A DNA stretch of 41,135 bases, taken from contig NZ_CAUFUE010000036.1 of NCBI RefSeq assembly GCF_959029255.1, positions 1-41,135 of the forward strand. Direction: 5' to 3'. The translations under genes and the position numbers were made by a program. The notes beneath the pieces are model-generated. The model made no database searches. It was not told the DNA's origin and saw only the letters and a list, made by a program, of their open reading frames with translations. Positions 24,089 to 32,887 of the stretch are shown here, one piece after another. The DNA comes from an uncultured Bacteroides sp. (GTDB taxonomy: Bacteria; Bacteroidota; Bacteroidia; Bacteroidales; Bacteroidaceae). The stretch's first letter is position 1, and each line of letters opens with the position of its first letter.

Positions 24089-24114
24089 TTAGCGGCGCAG
24101 TTTTTTACAGCCAA

Positions 24115-24144
24115 CAAAGTTAAGCCTTTTTTGCGGAAAGCAAA
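24115..24144 (-). promoter_or_regulatory. Promoter of fur-purA
   Basis: The minus strand reads TAACTTTG (-7) at 24122-24115 and TTTG (-33) at 24144-24141, with an 18-nt spacer. Both elements match the Bacteroidetes consensus. Confidence 0.7.
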
Positions 24145-24189
24145 CAAAAAAAGAGGAAATAAATGTGGTAATGTGATACTACCACATTT

Positions 24190-24852
24190 TCACAAAGCGA
24201 CTTCCTCCCTCACCGCATCGTAAAGCAGCCGTTCGGCTTCTGAAGAAGAATCTTTCATTTCCTCTACTGTCCGGCAAACCAGGAAAGCATTTTCTTCACT
24301 GTGCTGCATGAAGCGGCGGATAGCAACCATAACTGCATTGCGCACATGATAGGAACCGGACAGGAAAGCGGTAACCGCCTGGTCGAGGAACTCATTCTCA
24401 ACACGTTGGTTCATATCACCTTTCTTCATCAGCAGACGGGCGATAGTGAGAAAACCACAGATTTGCACATTTTCCCTTTCATCTGCAATCCATTGAAGGG
24501 ACTTGGCGGGAGCGTATGGCAAATTCTGAAAAAGATTCATGCAGGTTAGTTCGGCAATCTCGACATTACGAATATCTTCTACCCATATATCAGCTATCTC
24601 CGGGAAGAAACTGTCTATCGGTTGAAGAAATCCTGCCATAATTTTACATTCGCGGATATCTTCTTTCCAAAGAGCTTGCGCCAAGGCATGGTCTTTTTCA
24701 TAGCCTGCGGCAATACTTTTGATACGAGGAAGTTCCACACCGAAATTCAGCTTGTATACCAAGCCTTTCTCACGCATACTTTGGGAAACAACTCCATTCA
24801 TGGAAAGACGGAGCTGGGTCTTTATTTCTTTTAGTAGTTCTTTTAGTTCCAT
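24190..24852 (-). CDS. AlkD/HEAT-like DNA alkylation repair-type protein (220 aa)
   Basis: An all-helical protein with HEAT-like repeats: GVELPRIKSIAAGYEKDHALAQALWKEDIRECKIMAGFL, then DIWVEDIRNVEIAELTCMNLFQNLPYA and later SGSYHVRNAVMVAIRRFM. This layout resembles the AlkD family of DNA alkylation repair glycosylases, but similarity is moderate and catalytic activity is not shown. The start is the ATG at 24852. A longer reading to 24921 is an artefact, because its extra 23 residues come from an intergenic repeat that adds the same extension to leuD. It lies downstream of the dipeptidyl peptidase gene on the same strand. Confidence 0.7.
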   Translation of the reverse strand: MELKELLKEIKTQLRLSMNGVVSQSMREKGLVYKLNFGVELPRIKSIAAGYEKDHALAQALWKEDIRECKIMAGFLQPIDSFFPEIADIWVEDIRNVEIAELTCMNLFQNLPYAPAKSLQWIADERENVQICGFLTIARLLMKKGDMNQRVENEFLDQAVTAFLSGSYHVRNAVMVAIRRFMQHSEENAFLVCRTVEEMKDSSSEAERLLYDAVREEVAL

Positions 24853-24969
24853 AAATGGGAATTTGGGGAAATGAAGAACTAAGAATGAAGAATTTGGCTG
24901 CGCTATGCAAGCACGCCGCAAGGTAATTCTTAATTCTTCATTCTTAATTCTTAATTAAATTATCATTTA
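24852..24969. repeat. Palindromic intergenic repeat, copy 1 (DPP III/AlkD-like spacer)
   Basis: The near-identical second copy lies at 37266-37382. A 58-bp stretch (24874-24931 and 37287-37344) is identical in both. The arms are AAGAATGAAGAATT-type repeats and their complements. The GC-rich core includes GCTGCGCTATGCAAGC and CGCCGCAAGG. The element fills the whole spacer: one edge touches the AlkD-like ATG and the other covers the TGA stop of the dipeptidyl peptidase gene. Confidence 0.9.
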
Positions 24970-27011
24970 TTTATCGACGGCAACACAGAATAGTCCTTAC
25001 TGTAACGTAACATCTGTTCAGGATAGCCTTCTTCATAAGATACTTTGACATCGACAATCTCATCTTTATCATTCTTCACCGCCTCATATTTAGGATTGAT
25101 AAACCCTTTGTAAGGAGCCAGGTTCAGCTTCTTGTAACGCTCCAGAATTTCCGCATGCAACACGGGGTCAACTTTCACAGCGTATGTTTCCACTAAATCA
25201 CGGGCAGCCGCAAAATCTCCGGTAGACTTGATGCGCTGTATCTCGGCAAGTAATTCACCGAACAAATCACGAAGCTTCTCGTAATCATTCACTACAACAT
25301 ACGTCTTTCCGTCCTTTTTCACCAACTCAACCACTTTATCGGCAGCACCTTTTTCAAATACCCAGCGGGCAATGAGTTGACGGTTGCGCATGTGAGCTTC
25401 CTCCACAATGTTCCCCGGTTCAATGCGGACAAGCTGCGTCATCAAACCGTTCATCAGGTACGTATAGTATTCTGCCTTATAAGCATCCGCATTCGGAACA
25501 AGTCCCAGTTCCACCAGTTTCGGATCGGCTACATAGTAAAGCCCGAACAAATCGGCGCGCGCCTCTTCAATAGTAGAACCATAAGCCTTTAAAGCATCAG
25601 GGTCAACACCCGGAAGCAATCTACCCGAACCGTGTCCCAGGCATTCGTGCAAGTCGGTATGCAATTCACCGGTAAGGTCGGCATACTTATCAATCAACTG
25701 CAACTCGGCATCGCTATACACAAATTCTTCGTTGAAACCATTCCCATGGGCAGCTTTATTGTAGGCATCCGTAATATTTCCGATAGTCACCGACTTGGAA
25801 CCGTGCAGACTACGTATCCAGTTCGCATTAGGCAGGTTGATGCCGATAGCTGTAGACGGATATAAATCTCCCGCCAAGATAGCAGCCGTAATCACTTTGG
25901 CAGAAACGCCTTTCACCTTTTCTTTCTTGAATTGTTTTTCAACAGGTGAATTATCTTCAAACCACTGCGCATTGCCGCTAATCAACTCCGTACGATGGGT
26001 AGCATCCAAATCCTTAAAGTTTACCAAACTCTCCCAACTGGCTTTCATACCAAGCGGGTCACCATAGCTTTCCGTAAACCCGTTAACAAAATCCACGCGG
26101 GAGTTCAAATCTTTCACCCATAGAATGGCATATTCATCAAACGCTTTCAAATCGCCTGTTTCATAGAACTCCACTAACTTGGCTATAACGTCTTTCTGTT
26201 CAGAAGTCTCGGCAACACCTTCCGCCTTCTTCAACCAATATACAATCTTCTCGATAGCCGGACCGTAAAGGCTACCCACTTTCCACACTTTCTCTTGAAT
26301 CTTACCGTCTTCTTTCACCAAACGGCTGTTCATTCCATAGGAGATTGGCATCTCGTCTTTCGGGTCTTTCATCGCATTATAGAAATCTTCCGCCTCTTTC
26401 TGAGTTACACCGTCATAATAGTTTCCGGCAGAAGTCAAAACCAAATCTTCACCGGCTGCCTGATTCACACGTTTTGACATCACTTGGGGGTCGAAGATTA
26501 CGGGGAAGATTTCATCGCAAAGCTGCTCCACCGTCTGCCCCTCGGCAAGCGGCAATGTAGAAGCATCTACACCCAGCAAAGCTTGCTTGAAGAATTCGGG
26601 AGAAAATCCCGGTACAAACTTCTCACTGCCATAGTGGTGGTGAATGCCGTTGGAGAACCATACCCGTTTAAGATACACTTCCATCGCTTTAAAATCCGGT
26701 GTACTCTTGTCACCTTTATATCCGGTATAAACGGCTTCAAGCATCCGGCGAATTCTCAAATTATATTTTCCGTTCTGGTCGAACAGTATATCACGTCCCT
26801 GCAAGGCAGCTTCCGTAAGGTAATAAACCAATTCTTTCTGCTTGAGGGATAAGTCCTCAAAGCCCGGTACGCGATAACGTAAAATCTGTAAGTCTGCAAA
26901 TTGTTCCACTGTATAATCAAATTTATCTGCCTCGGCAGAAGTTTTCGGTGCTCCACCACAAGCTGTCAGCAAAGACAAGGCGGCCACCATAGAAATTAGT
27001 TGTTGTTTCAT
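24963..27011 (-). CDS. Dipeptidyl peptidase III, M49 family lipoprotein (682 aa)
   Basis: Zinc exopeptidase that removes dipeptides from peptide N-termini. The zinc motif is HECLGH (H455, E456, H460) in TDLHECLGHGSGRLLPG. The third ligand lies in STIEEARADLFGLYY (E482/E483). The same HECLGH form is known from B. thetaiotaomicron DPP III. The N-terminus has a lipoprotein signal (ALSLLTAC, acylated C18), so the enzyme is probably anchored in the outer or inner membrane, facing the periplasm. Length matches bacterial M49. Its stop codon lies within the edge of a repeat element. Confidence 0.95.
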   Translation of the reverse strand: MKQQLISMVAALSLLTACGGAPKTSAEADKFDYTVEQFADLQILRYRVPGFEDLSLKQKELVYYLTEAALQGRDILFDQNGKYNLRIRRMLEAVYTGYKGDKSTPDFKAMEVYLKRVWFSNGIHHHYGSEKFVPGFSPEFFKQALLGVDASTLPLAEGQTVEQLCDEIFPVIFDPQVMSKRVNQAAGEDLVLTSAGNYYDGVTQKEAEDFYNAMKDPKDEMPISYGMNSRLVKEDGKIQEKVWKVGSLYGPAIEKIVYWLKKAEGVAETSEQKDVIAKLVEFYETGDLKAFDEYAILWVKDLNSRVDFVNGFTESYGDPLGMKASWESLVNFKDLDATHRTELISGNAQWFEDNSPVEKQFKKEKVKGVSAKVITAAILAGDLYPSTAIGINLPNANWIRSLHGSKSVTIGNITDAYNKAAHGNGFNEEFVYSDAELQLIDKYADLTGELHTDLHECLGHGSGRLLPGVDPDALKAYGSTIEEARADLFGLYYVADPKLVELGLVPNADAYKAEYYTYLMNGLMTQLVRIEPGNIVEEAHMRNRQLIARWVFEKGAADKVVELVKKDGKTYVVVNDYEKLRDLFGELLAEIQRIKSTGDFAAARDLVETYAVKVDPVLHAEILERYKKLNLAPYKGFINPKYEAVKNDKDEIVDVKVSYEEGYPEQMLRYSKDYSVLPSINK

Positions 27012-27045
27012 GTGTCGGGAGGAGTGTAGTTTGTATTAAAATGAT

Positions 27046-27089
27046 AAAAGGAAGTACCCCGGAACATATATTCCGAAATATTTCCTTTC
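27046..27089 (-). terminator. Likely terminator of the AraC-type gene
   Basis: On the minus strand AAAGGAAATAT pairs imperfectly with GTACTTCCTTT around a CGGAA/TTCCG inner stem, followed by TTTTATC. The stem has internal loops, so confidence is moderate. Confidence 0.5.
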
Positions 27090-27110
27090 ATAACGTTTAG
27101 CTTTGCAGCA

Positions 27111-27572
27111 TTATTTCTTCACAGCATGTCTTTTACGATATCCATTAGGAGTTTCTCCTACATATTTGTAAAATGCAGCATAAAAAGATTGACGGTTGGC
27201 AAAACCAACCATCGTGCTGATTTCTTCCACATTCTTGTCAGCATATCTCTTATCTGTCAATAAATGTAAAGCGTCTTTCACTCTGTACTCATTCAACAGA
27301 CAAGAATAATTCATACCAAAACGAGAGTTTACAACAGCGGACAAATAACGGGTATTGGTCTGCAACTCTTTGGCTAAATCCTTAGCTGAATAATTGGGAT
27401 CTCTGTACTTCTTCTGCATTACAACAATTTTCAGAATGTTGTCATACAGTTCGTCTGCCAATTCCGGACGAATCAATGAACGGTAGGCAGCCTTTTTTTC
27501 TTTCTTCTCGCGCAGGTTATATGGACGCTTCTTCGGAGCTTCTTCCTGTGCTTTGTTTTCTAAATCACTCAT
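27111..27572 (-). CDS. AraC-type helix-turn-helix regulator (153 aa)
   Basis: The C-terminal half is an AraC/XylS-type double helix-turn-helix: DLAKELQTNTRYLSAVVNSRFGMNYSCLLNEYRVKDALHLL and EEISTMVGFANRQSFYAAFYKYVGETPNGYRKRH, the latter being the family signature. The N-terminal part is short and strongly basic (KKRPYNLREKKEKKAAYR), with no sensor domain, so it differs from sugar-binding AraC proteins. It is divergent from recQ. The shared spacer holds two short palindromes (27606-27645), which are candidate operators for autoregulation. Target genes are unknown. Confidence 0.85.
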   Translation of the reverse strand: MSDLENKAQEEAPKKRPYNLREKKEKKAAYRSLIRPELADELYDNILKIVVMQKKYRDPNYSAKDLAKELQTNTRYLSAVVNSRFGMNYSCLLNEYRVKDALHLLTDKRYADKNVEEISTMVGFANRQSFYAAFYKYVGETPNGYRKRHAVKK

Positions 27573-27605
27573 CGAATTAACTGGTTAGGGTTTTTGTTCA
27601 AAAAT

Positions 27606-27645
27606 GGAAATCCAAAGGATTTTCCTTTAGACTTTACAAAAGTCT
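27606..27645. promoter_or_regulatory. Two adjacent palindromes between the AraC-type gene and recQ
   Basis: GGAAATCC-AAA-GGATTTTCC is followed by AGACTTT-ACA-AAAGTCT (27629-27645, perfect 7-bp arms), then a T-run. They lie 34-75 bp upstream of the regulator start and could be operators. On the plus strand the second one followed by T's also resembles a terminator. Confidence 0.5.
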
Positions 27646-27794
27646 GACATTTTTTTTTAATACGCAACTTTTCCTATACATATTTTCTATATATAAACAA
27701 TGAAAAAGGTTGAAAGGAAGTAGGCCACGCCCATTAATAAGATTATTTAACTTATTGTGCAAAAATTATTGTATTAAATCAACATACGTCACAT

Positions 27795-27827
27795 CTTGTA
27801 TCATATACAATAATTAATGTACCTTTG
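27795..27827 (+). promoter_or_regulatory. Promoter of recQ
   Basis: TACCTTTG at 27820-27827 matches the -7 consensus. CTTG at 27795-27798 is a 3-of-4 match to the -33 element, with a 21-nt spacer. The recQ start is 26 bp downstream. Confidence 0.65.
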
Positions 27828-27853
27828 CCGGAAGAAATACATGACTATCAATT

Positions 27854-29665
27854 ATGCTGCAAACTCTCAAAACATATTTCGGTTACGACAGTTTCCGTCC
27901 GCTCCAGGAAGATATCATCCGTCATCTTTTAAGTCGGAAAGACACGCTTGTACTAATGCCTACCGGCGGCGGAAAATCTATCTGTTACCAACTGCCTGCT
28001 ATGCTGTGTGAGGGTACTGCAATTGTGGTTTCTCCACTGATTTCCCTAATGAAAGACCAGGTTGAAGCGCTCTGTGCCAACGGTATTGCTGCAGGTGCAC
28101 TGAATAGCACCAACGACGAAACGGAGAACGCCGCCTTGCGCCGTGCATGCATGGAAGGCAAACTGAAATTATTATATATTTCTCCCGAAAAACTGATAGC
28201 CGAAGCGAACTATTTGTTACGGGATATGAACATATCATTGTTTGCTGTTGACGAAGCACACTGTATTTCGCAATGGGGACACGACTTCCGTCCGGAATAT
28301 GCTCAACTCGGAATTCTGCATGAGCAGTTTCCGCACATCCCCATTATCGCACTGACAGCAACGGCAGATAAAATAACCCGCGAAGATATAATTAAACAAC
28401 TTCACCTAAATCAGCCTCGCATATTTATATCTTCTTTCGACCGTCCAAATCTCAGCCTTACCGTGAAACGAGGGTATCAACAGAAGGAAAAAACTAAGAT
28501 AATTCTTGACTTTATTTCCCGCCACCTCGGCGCAAATGGCATAATTTACTGCATGAGCCGCAGCAAAACGGAGACAGTCGCACAAATGTTGCAAAAGCAA
28601 GGCATCCGCACCGCCGTCTACCACGCCGGTCTGTCACCTGCTAAGCGGGATGAAGCGCAGAATGATTTCATTAACGACCGCGTGCAAGTGGTATGCGCCA
28701 CCGTCGCTTTCGGCATGGGAATAGATAAAAGTAATGTTCGCTGGGTTATTCATTATAATTTACCCAAAAGCATTGAAAGCTTCTATCAGGAGATAGGCCG
28801 TGCAGGACGTGACGGGCTTCCCAGCGACACCCTCCTGTTCTACTCACTGGCAGACCTGATTTTACTGACTAAGTTTGCCACCGAAAGCGGTCAGAAAGGT
28901 ATCAATCTGGAGAAACTGCAACGTATGCAGCAATATGCCGAATCGGATATCTGCCGCCGCAGGATTCTGTTGAGTTATTTCGGAGAGACTGTTGACCACG
29001 ATTGCGGCAACTGTGACGTCTGCAAAAATCCTCCTGAACGTTTCGACGGAACTATCATCGTACAGAAGGCTCTAAGTGCCATTGTACGTACCGAGCAGCA
29101 AATCAGTACCGGCGTTTTGGTGGATATTCTCAGAGGGAATATGACCCCTGATGTCATAGAAAAAGGTTATCACAATCTGAAAACCTTTGCTGCCGGTCGC
29201 GAAATTCCGGCCCGTGACTGGCACGACTATCTGTTACAAATGCTACAATTGGGATATTTTGAAGTGGCTTATAACGAAAACAACCATCTGAAAATCACGA
29301 CAAGCGGAAGCGATGTACTGTTCGGAAGAGCAAGTGCAAAGCTCGTTGTAATTCGCCGGGAAGAAGTGGTTGAGACTCCACGGGGACGTAAACGGAAAAC
29401 AACGGTTCCCTCTAAGGAATTGCCCCTCGACCTGCCTAATACCGAAAACGAAGATTTGTTTGAAGCATTGCGCGCACTCCGTAAACGGTTAGCTGACCAA
29501 GAAGCATTGCCTGCCTATATCGTACTGTCTGACAAAGTATTACATCTGCTCAGCACTTCCCGCCCCACCACTATTGAGGAGTTTGGAAACATCAGTGGCA
29601 TTGGAGAATATAAAAAGAAGAAATATGGAAAAGAGTTTATCGGTTTGATACAAAAATACGTTTAA
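27854..29665 (+). CDS. recQ: ATP-dependent DNA helicase RecQ (603 aa)
   Basis: 3'-5' superfamily 2 helicase for recombination and repair. Motif 0 is FGYDSFRPLQEDII, Walker A is PTGGGKSICYQLPA (K41), motif II is VDEAHCISQWGHDF (DEAH at 133-136), motif III is ALTATAD, and motif VI is QEIGRAGRDGLPSD. The zinc site of the RQC domain is CRRRILLSYFGETVDHDCGNCDVC, and a C-terminal HRDC domain covers about 530-603. Length is normal for bacterial RecQ. Bacteroides genomes often have more than one RecQ, so this may be one of two. It is monocistronic and divergent from an AraC-type gene. Confidence 0.97.
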   Translation: MLQTLKTYFGYDSFRPLQEDIIRHLLSRKDTLVLMPTGGGKSICYQLPAMLCEGTAIVVSPLISLMKDQVEALCANGIAAGALNSTNDETENAALRRACMEGKLKLLYISPEKLIAEANYLLRDMNISLFAVDEAHCISQWGHDFRPEYAQLGILHEQFPHIPIIALTATADKITREDIIKQLHLNQPRIFISSFDRPNLSLTVKRGYQQKEKTKIILDFISRHLGANGIIYCMSRSKTETVAQMLQKQGIRTAVYHAGLSPAKRDEAQNDFINDRVQVVCATVAFGMGIDKSNVRWVIHYNLPKSIESFYQEIGRAGRDGLPSDTLLFYSLADLILLTKFATESGQKGINLEKLQRMQQYAESDICRRRILLSYFGETVDHDCGNCDVCKNPPERFDGTIIVQKALSAIVRTEQQISTGVLVDILRGNMTPDVIEKGYHNLKTFAAGREIPARDWHDYLLQMLQLGYFEVAYNENNHLKITTSGSDVLFGRASAKLVVIRREEVVETPRGRKRKTTVPSKELPLDLPNTENEDLFEALRALRKRLADQEALPAYIVLSDKVLHLLSTSRPTTIEEFGNISGIGEYKKKKYGKEFIGLIQKYV

Positions 29666-29895
29666 TATGCATTGAAAGGCGGTTTTGTCATACGTATTGA
29701 TAAATAACAAGTTCACAAGAAACCGGAAATTATAAACAGGCGTTCAATGAATGAGATTTTACCGTTACTAGTCGTTGGTTATAAGTTAGTAGGCACTTAA
29801 AATATTGACGAAAAGATTGGCGGATAAACAATAATTTCGTTCTTTTGCCCAATATTTGAAAATAGAATTAAAAACCATTAACAACTTACACCAAA

Positions 29896-30714
29896 ATGAA
29901 AAAGACTTTTATAAAACTGGCAGTTATACTGCTGTGTATGATGTACTCTGTACCTATGATGGCACAATTCAATTTGAAAAAAGCTGTAGGTGGCGCTGTG
30001 AAAGCAGCAAAAGCAGTCACATTGACTGATGAACAGATGAGAGAATATGTAAAAGAATACATCGACTGGATGGACAAACACAACCAAGTGTGTGCCGATG
30101 AAGACCCATACACTGTTCGTCTGAAGAAACTGACCGAAGGTTTGAACGAAGTGGAAGGTATTCCATTAAATTTCAAAGTATATTATGTGATTGATGTGAA
30201 TGCATTTGCCTGTGCCGACGGTAGTGTCCGTGTTTTCTCGTCTTTAATGGATATCATGAGCGATGAAGAATTATTGGGTGTAATCGGCCATGAAGTAGGC
30301 CACGTAGCACACAAGGATTCAAAGAACAGTTTTCGCACCGCATTGTTGACTTCAGCGTTGAAAGACGGTATTTCTTCGCAAGGTGGCAAAGCTGCTGCAC
30401 TCACAGAATCCCAGTTGGGTGATTTGGGCGAAGGGTTGATAAATGCTACTTATTCACAGAAGCAGGAGCGTGAAGCAGACGATTACGGTTACGAGTTTCT
30501 GAAAAAAGCAGGAAAAAATCCATGGGCAATGGCTTTGTCCTTTCAAAAACTGAAACAGTTGCAAGAAGAAGCCGGTGCACAAAAGAACAGCAAACTGAAT
30601 CAGTTGTTCTCTACCCATCCCGACCTTGATGCCCGTATCAAACGTATGGAGGAAAGAGCTACCGCTGAAGGTATCGAAAAACCGGAGAATAAAGTACCGG
30701 AAGCTGCCCAATAA
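29896..30714 (+). CDS. M48-family zinc metallopeptidase, exported (272 aa)
   Basis: A signal peptide (about 1-23, VILLCMMYSVPMMAQ) precedes a soluble peptidase domain. The zinc motif is HEVGH (H132, E133, H136) in GVIGHEVGHVAHKDS. The third ligand is probably E193 in QEREADDYGYEFL, with D197 in the usual ExxxD position. This matches periplasmic M48B/C peptidases of the Oma1/BepA type without the large membrane or TPR parts. A role in outer-membrane quality control is possible but inferred. The C-terminal segment STHPDLDARIKRME is the family end motif. Confidence 0.92.
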   Translation: MKKTFIKLAVILLCMMYSVPMMAQFNLKKAVGGAVKAAKAVTLTDEQMREYVKEYIDWMDKHNQVCADEDPYTVRLKKLTEGLNEVEGIPLNFKVYYVIDVNAFACADGSVRVFSSLMDIMSDEELLGVIGHEVGHVAHKDSKNSFRTALLTSALKDGISSQGGKAAALTESQLGDLGEGLINATYSQKQEREADDYGYEFLKKAGKNPWAMALSFQKLKQLQEEAGAQKNSKLNQLFSTHPDLDARIKRMEERATAEGIEKPENKVPEAAQ

Positions 30715-30744
30715 GGTGATATACCGTCCAGTGCAGCGGCGGCC

Positions 30745-30758
30745 CTCACAACTGTGAG
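30745..30758 (+). repeat. Short palindrome after the M48 gene
   Basis: CTCACA-AC-TGTGAG is a perfect palindrome 31 bp past the M48 stop. A TTTTTT run follows about 12 bp later. It is a weak terminator candidate. Confidence 0.35.
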
Positions 30759-30839
30759 ATTAAACTGATATTTTTTCTGTTTAAGCCATCAAACTCAAAA
30801 CGCGGGGAATACAGAAAAATACAAAAGGACAACTAATTC

Positions 30840-30886
30840 TGAAGTGCATCCCTAAAGTCTTATACCTACTTTGGGGGTGCACTTCA
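30840..30886 (+). repeat. Strong 19-bp hairpin in the convergent M48/TPR spacer
   Basis: TGAAGTGCATCCCTAAAGT pairs with ACTTTGGGGGTGCACTTCA over 19 bp when read as plus-strand RNA, with two G·U pairs and a 9-nt loop. On the other strand the G·U pairs become A·C mismatches, which favours a plus-strand RNA function. No U-tract follows. Confidence 0.65.
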
Positions 30887-30932
30887 ATTATCAATGAAGT
30901 AGTTGCCTTTATATTTTATTTAAAGAATACTC

Positions 30933-31781
30933 CTATTTACATTGCATAAGCAAACCTCGCAACTCCGCATGAGGCACACCCAGTGATATAGCCTTTTCAA
31001 AGTCACGTTTGGCAAGTTCTTTTTTCTTCAGGGAAAGGTAAATCTCTCCCCGTATCAAGTAGGCTTCGGTTTGAGATGCATCCAGACGAATGGCTTCTTC
31101 CAAGTCCATTAATGCCAAATCAGTATGTTTCAAATCTTTCTCCACACCGGCACGAGCCACATATAATACTGCATACTCAGAATTCGTTTCTTGTGAAGTA
31201 TCTGATTTCCCGGCAATCATACCGTTCAGAATAGTAAGTGCGGCCTCATAATTTCCTTCTTTCTGTTCCAAAGTAGCCAAACCCAGACGACCACTATAGC
31301 TACCGGGATTCAACTTCAGAAGACGTACGTAATCTGCACGTGCCATTTTATAATCACGTTGCTGCATATAAATGTAAGCACGCATCAACAAGGCTTCTTC
31401 ATTATCCTTTTCTATATCCAACGCCAATGAATAGTCCACACGTGCCAAATCGTTCTTACCCAACTCCAAGTAGATTGCCGCACGATTCAGCAGAATGGGT
31501 ACAGTGCGTGGTGCAATATTCAAGGCATAGGAATAGGACTCCAGCGCTTGTTCATATTTCCGCTGCTGACGCTGTATCGTCCCGAGATTAGAAAAGAGCA
31601 AAGCGTTATGAGGGTTAGCGGGGTCGAGCTTCAACGCTTCACGGATATAGCCTTCCGCTTGTACCAGACTATCCTGCCCGGCACTGGCCAAAGCACGGTC
31701 ACAAAGTTGCTCGTAAGTCTGCGAATATGCAGAAACCGCCACTGTTCCTGCTAACAGGAAAGAAAAAATAAATTTCTTCAT
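30933..31781 (-). CDS. Exported tetratricopeptide-repeat protein (282 aa)
   Basis: A signal peptide (about 1-20, FLLAGTVAVSAYSQ) is followed by about seven TPR units from residue 25 to 280. Examples are AEGYIREALKLDPANPHNALLFSNLGTIQRQQ, ALESYSYALNIAPRTVPILLNRAAIYLELG and ALMDLEEAIRLDASQTEAYLIRGEIYLSL. TPR arrays mediate protein contacts. No catalytic domain is present. It starts 13 bp after the cysK stop on the same strand, so it is probably cotranscribed with cysK, although no functional link is known. Confidence 0.88.
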   Translation of the reverse strand: MKKFIFSFLLAGTVAVSAYSQTYEQLCDRALASAGQDSLVQAEGYIREALKLDPANPHNALLFSNLGTIQRQQRKYEQALESYSYALNIAPRTVPILLNRAAIYLELGKNDLARVDYSLALDIEKDNEEALLMRAYIYMQQRDYKMARADYVRLLKLNPGSYSGRLGLATLEQKEGNYEAALTILNGMIAGKSDTSQETNSEYAVLYVARAGVEKDLKHTDLALMDLEEAIRLDASQTEAYLIRGEIYLSLKKKELAKRDFEKAISLGVPHAELRGLLMQCK

Positions 31782-31794
31782 AGGGTACTGTTTA

Positions 31795-32745
31795 TCAATC
31801 TAAAGGATAGGCATCAAAAGCAAATAATTCGGTCGACAGATACCGTTCTCCTGTATCGGGCAACAAGGAAACAATCATTTTGTTCGCAAACTCGGGACGT
31901 TCTGCCAACAACCTTGCCGCATAGACTGCCGCACCGGAAGATATTCCCGCAAGGAGTCCTTCGGTAGACGAGAGTTCACGTCCGCCGCGAATAGCTTCAT
32001 CATCGGGCACGGAGATAACCTCGTCCACCACCGAGGCATCGTAAATGGCGGGAACGAAATTCGCTCCGATACCCTGAATGCGATGCGGTGCCGCCTCCCC
32101 TCCCTCAAGGACCGGCGATGCTGCGGGTTCCACCGCTACAATATAAATATCGGGATTGTGTTTCTTCAATGCTTTCGCAACCCCGCATACCGTACCGCCC
32201 GTACCTACTCCGGCAACAAATACATCTATCTTTCCATCGGTATCTTCCCAGATTTCCTCCCCGGTGGTAAGTGCATGGATTTGGGCATTGGAAGGGTTTT
32301 CAAATTGTTGCAGAATGACGGAACCGGGTATCTCATCCCGCAGTTCCTGAGCTTTGGAAATAGAGCCTGACATGCCGGCAAGACCATCCGTCAACACAAT
32401 CTCCGCCCCCAAAGCTTTCAGCAGATTACGTCGTTCGATACTCATCGTTTCGGGCATTGTCAATATGAGGTGATACCCTTTGATGGTAGCCACCATTGCA
32501 AGCCCCACACCGGTATTTCCGCTGGTCGGCTCTATAATCGTAGCTCCGGGATTCAATACTCCGCGCGCTTCAGCATCTTCAATCATGGCAAGCGCCACAC
32601 GGTCTTTCACACTGCCGGCCGGATTGAAAGCTTCCAACTTGGCTATCAGGTTTCTTGCCAGTCCGTACTTGCGGCTGTATCCGGCCAATTCCATCAGCGG
32701 TGTATGGCCGATGAGTTCTGTCAGGTTCTTTGCTATTTTTACCAT
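31795..32745 (-). CDS. cysK: Cysteine synthase A, O-acetylserine sulfhydrylase (316 aa)
   Basis: PLP enzyme making cysteine from O-acetylserine and sulfide. Motifs: NLTELIGHTPLMEL, FNPAGSVKDRVALAMI with the Schiff-base lysine, EPTSGNTGVGLAMVATIKGY (substrate loop), VAGVGTGGTVCGVAKAL (phosphate loop) and GISSGAAVYAA. The start is the ATG at 32745. A longer reading to 32829 adds 28 residues that do not fit the family and overlap the promoter region. A TATCTTTG -7 box is at 32804-32797 on the minus strand. Confidence 0.96.
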   Translation of the reverse strand: MVKIAKNLTELIGHTPLMELAGYSRKYGLARNLIAKLEAFNPAGSVKDRVALAMIEDAEARGVLNPGATIIEPTSGNTGVGLAMVATIKGYHLILTMPETMSIERRNLLKALGAEIVLTDGLAGMSGSISKAQELRDEIPGSVILQQFENPSNAQIHALTTGEEIWEDTDGKIDVFVAGVGTGGTVCGVAKALKKHNPDIYIVAVEPAASPVLEGGEAAPHRIQGIGANFVPAIYDASVVDEVISVPDDEAIRGGRELSSTEGLLAGISSGAAVYAARLLAERPEFANKMIVSLLPDTGERYLSTELFAFDAYPLD

Positions 32746-32796
32746 AATCATTTTTTTAGTAGACAAAGAGATTACATACGTGCAGGTATGCTCGCA

Positions 32797-32804
32797 CAAA
32801 GATA
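32797..32804 (-). promoter_or_regulatory. -7 box of cysK
   Basis: The minus strand reads TATCTTTG, a full match to TAnnTTTG, 51 bp upstream of the chosen cysK start. CTTG lies 22 nt further upstream. Confidence 0.55.
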
Positions 32805-32887
32805 GATAAAAAACTTTTCCATTCTTCAAGTGTTACATTTCTATCACGTAAATTTACATAAGAAAATAATGTAATACCTTATTATAT

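Noticed and set aside
29666..29895. Possible promoter or RNA in the 230-bp recQ-M48 spacer.
   Set aside because: No consensus -7 box or stable hairpin was seen, and nothing could be supported there.
32746..32829. 28-residue extension of CysK.
   Set aside because: It is not part of the CysK family fold and covers the putative -7 box. The ATG at 32745 fits the family start.
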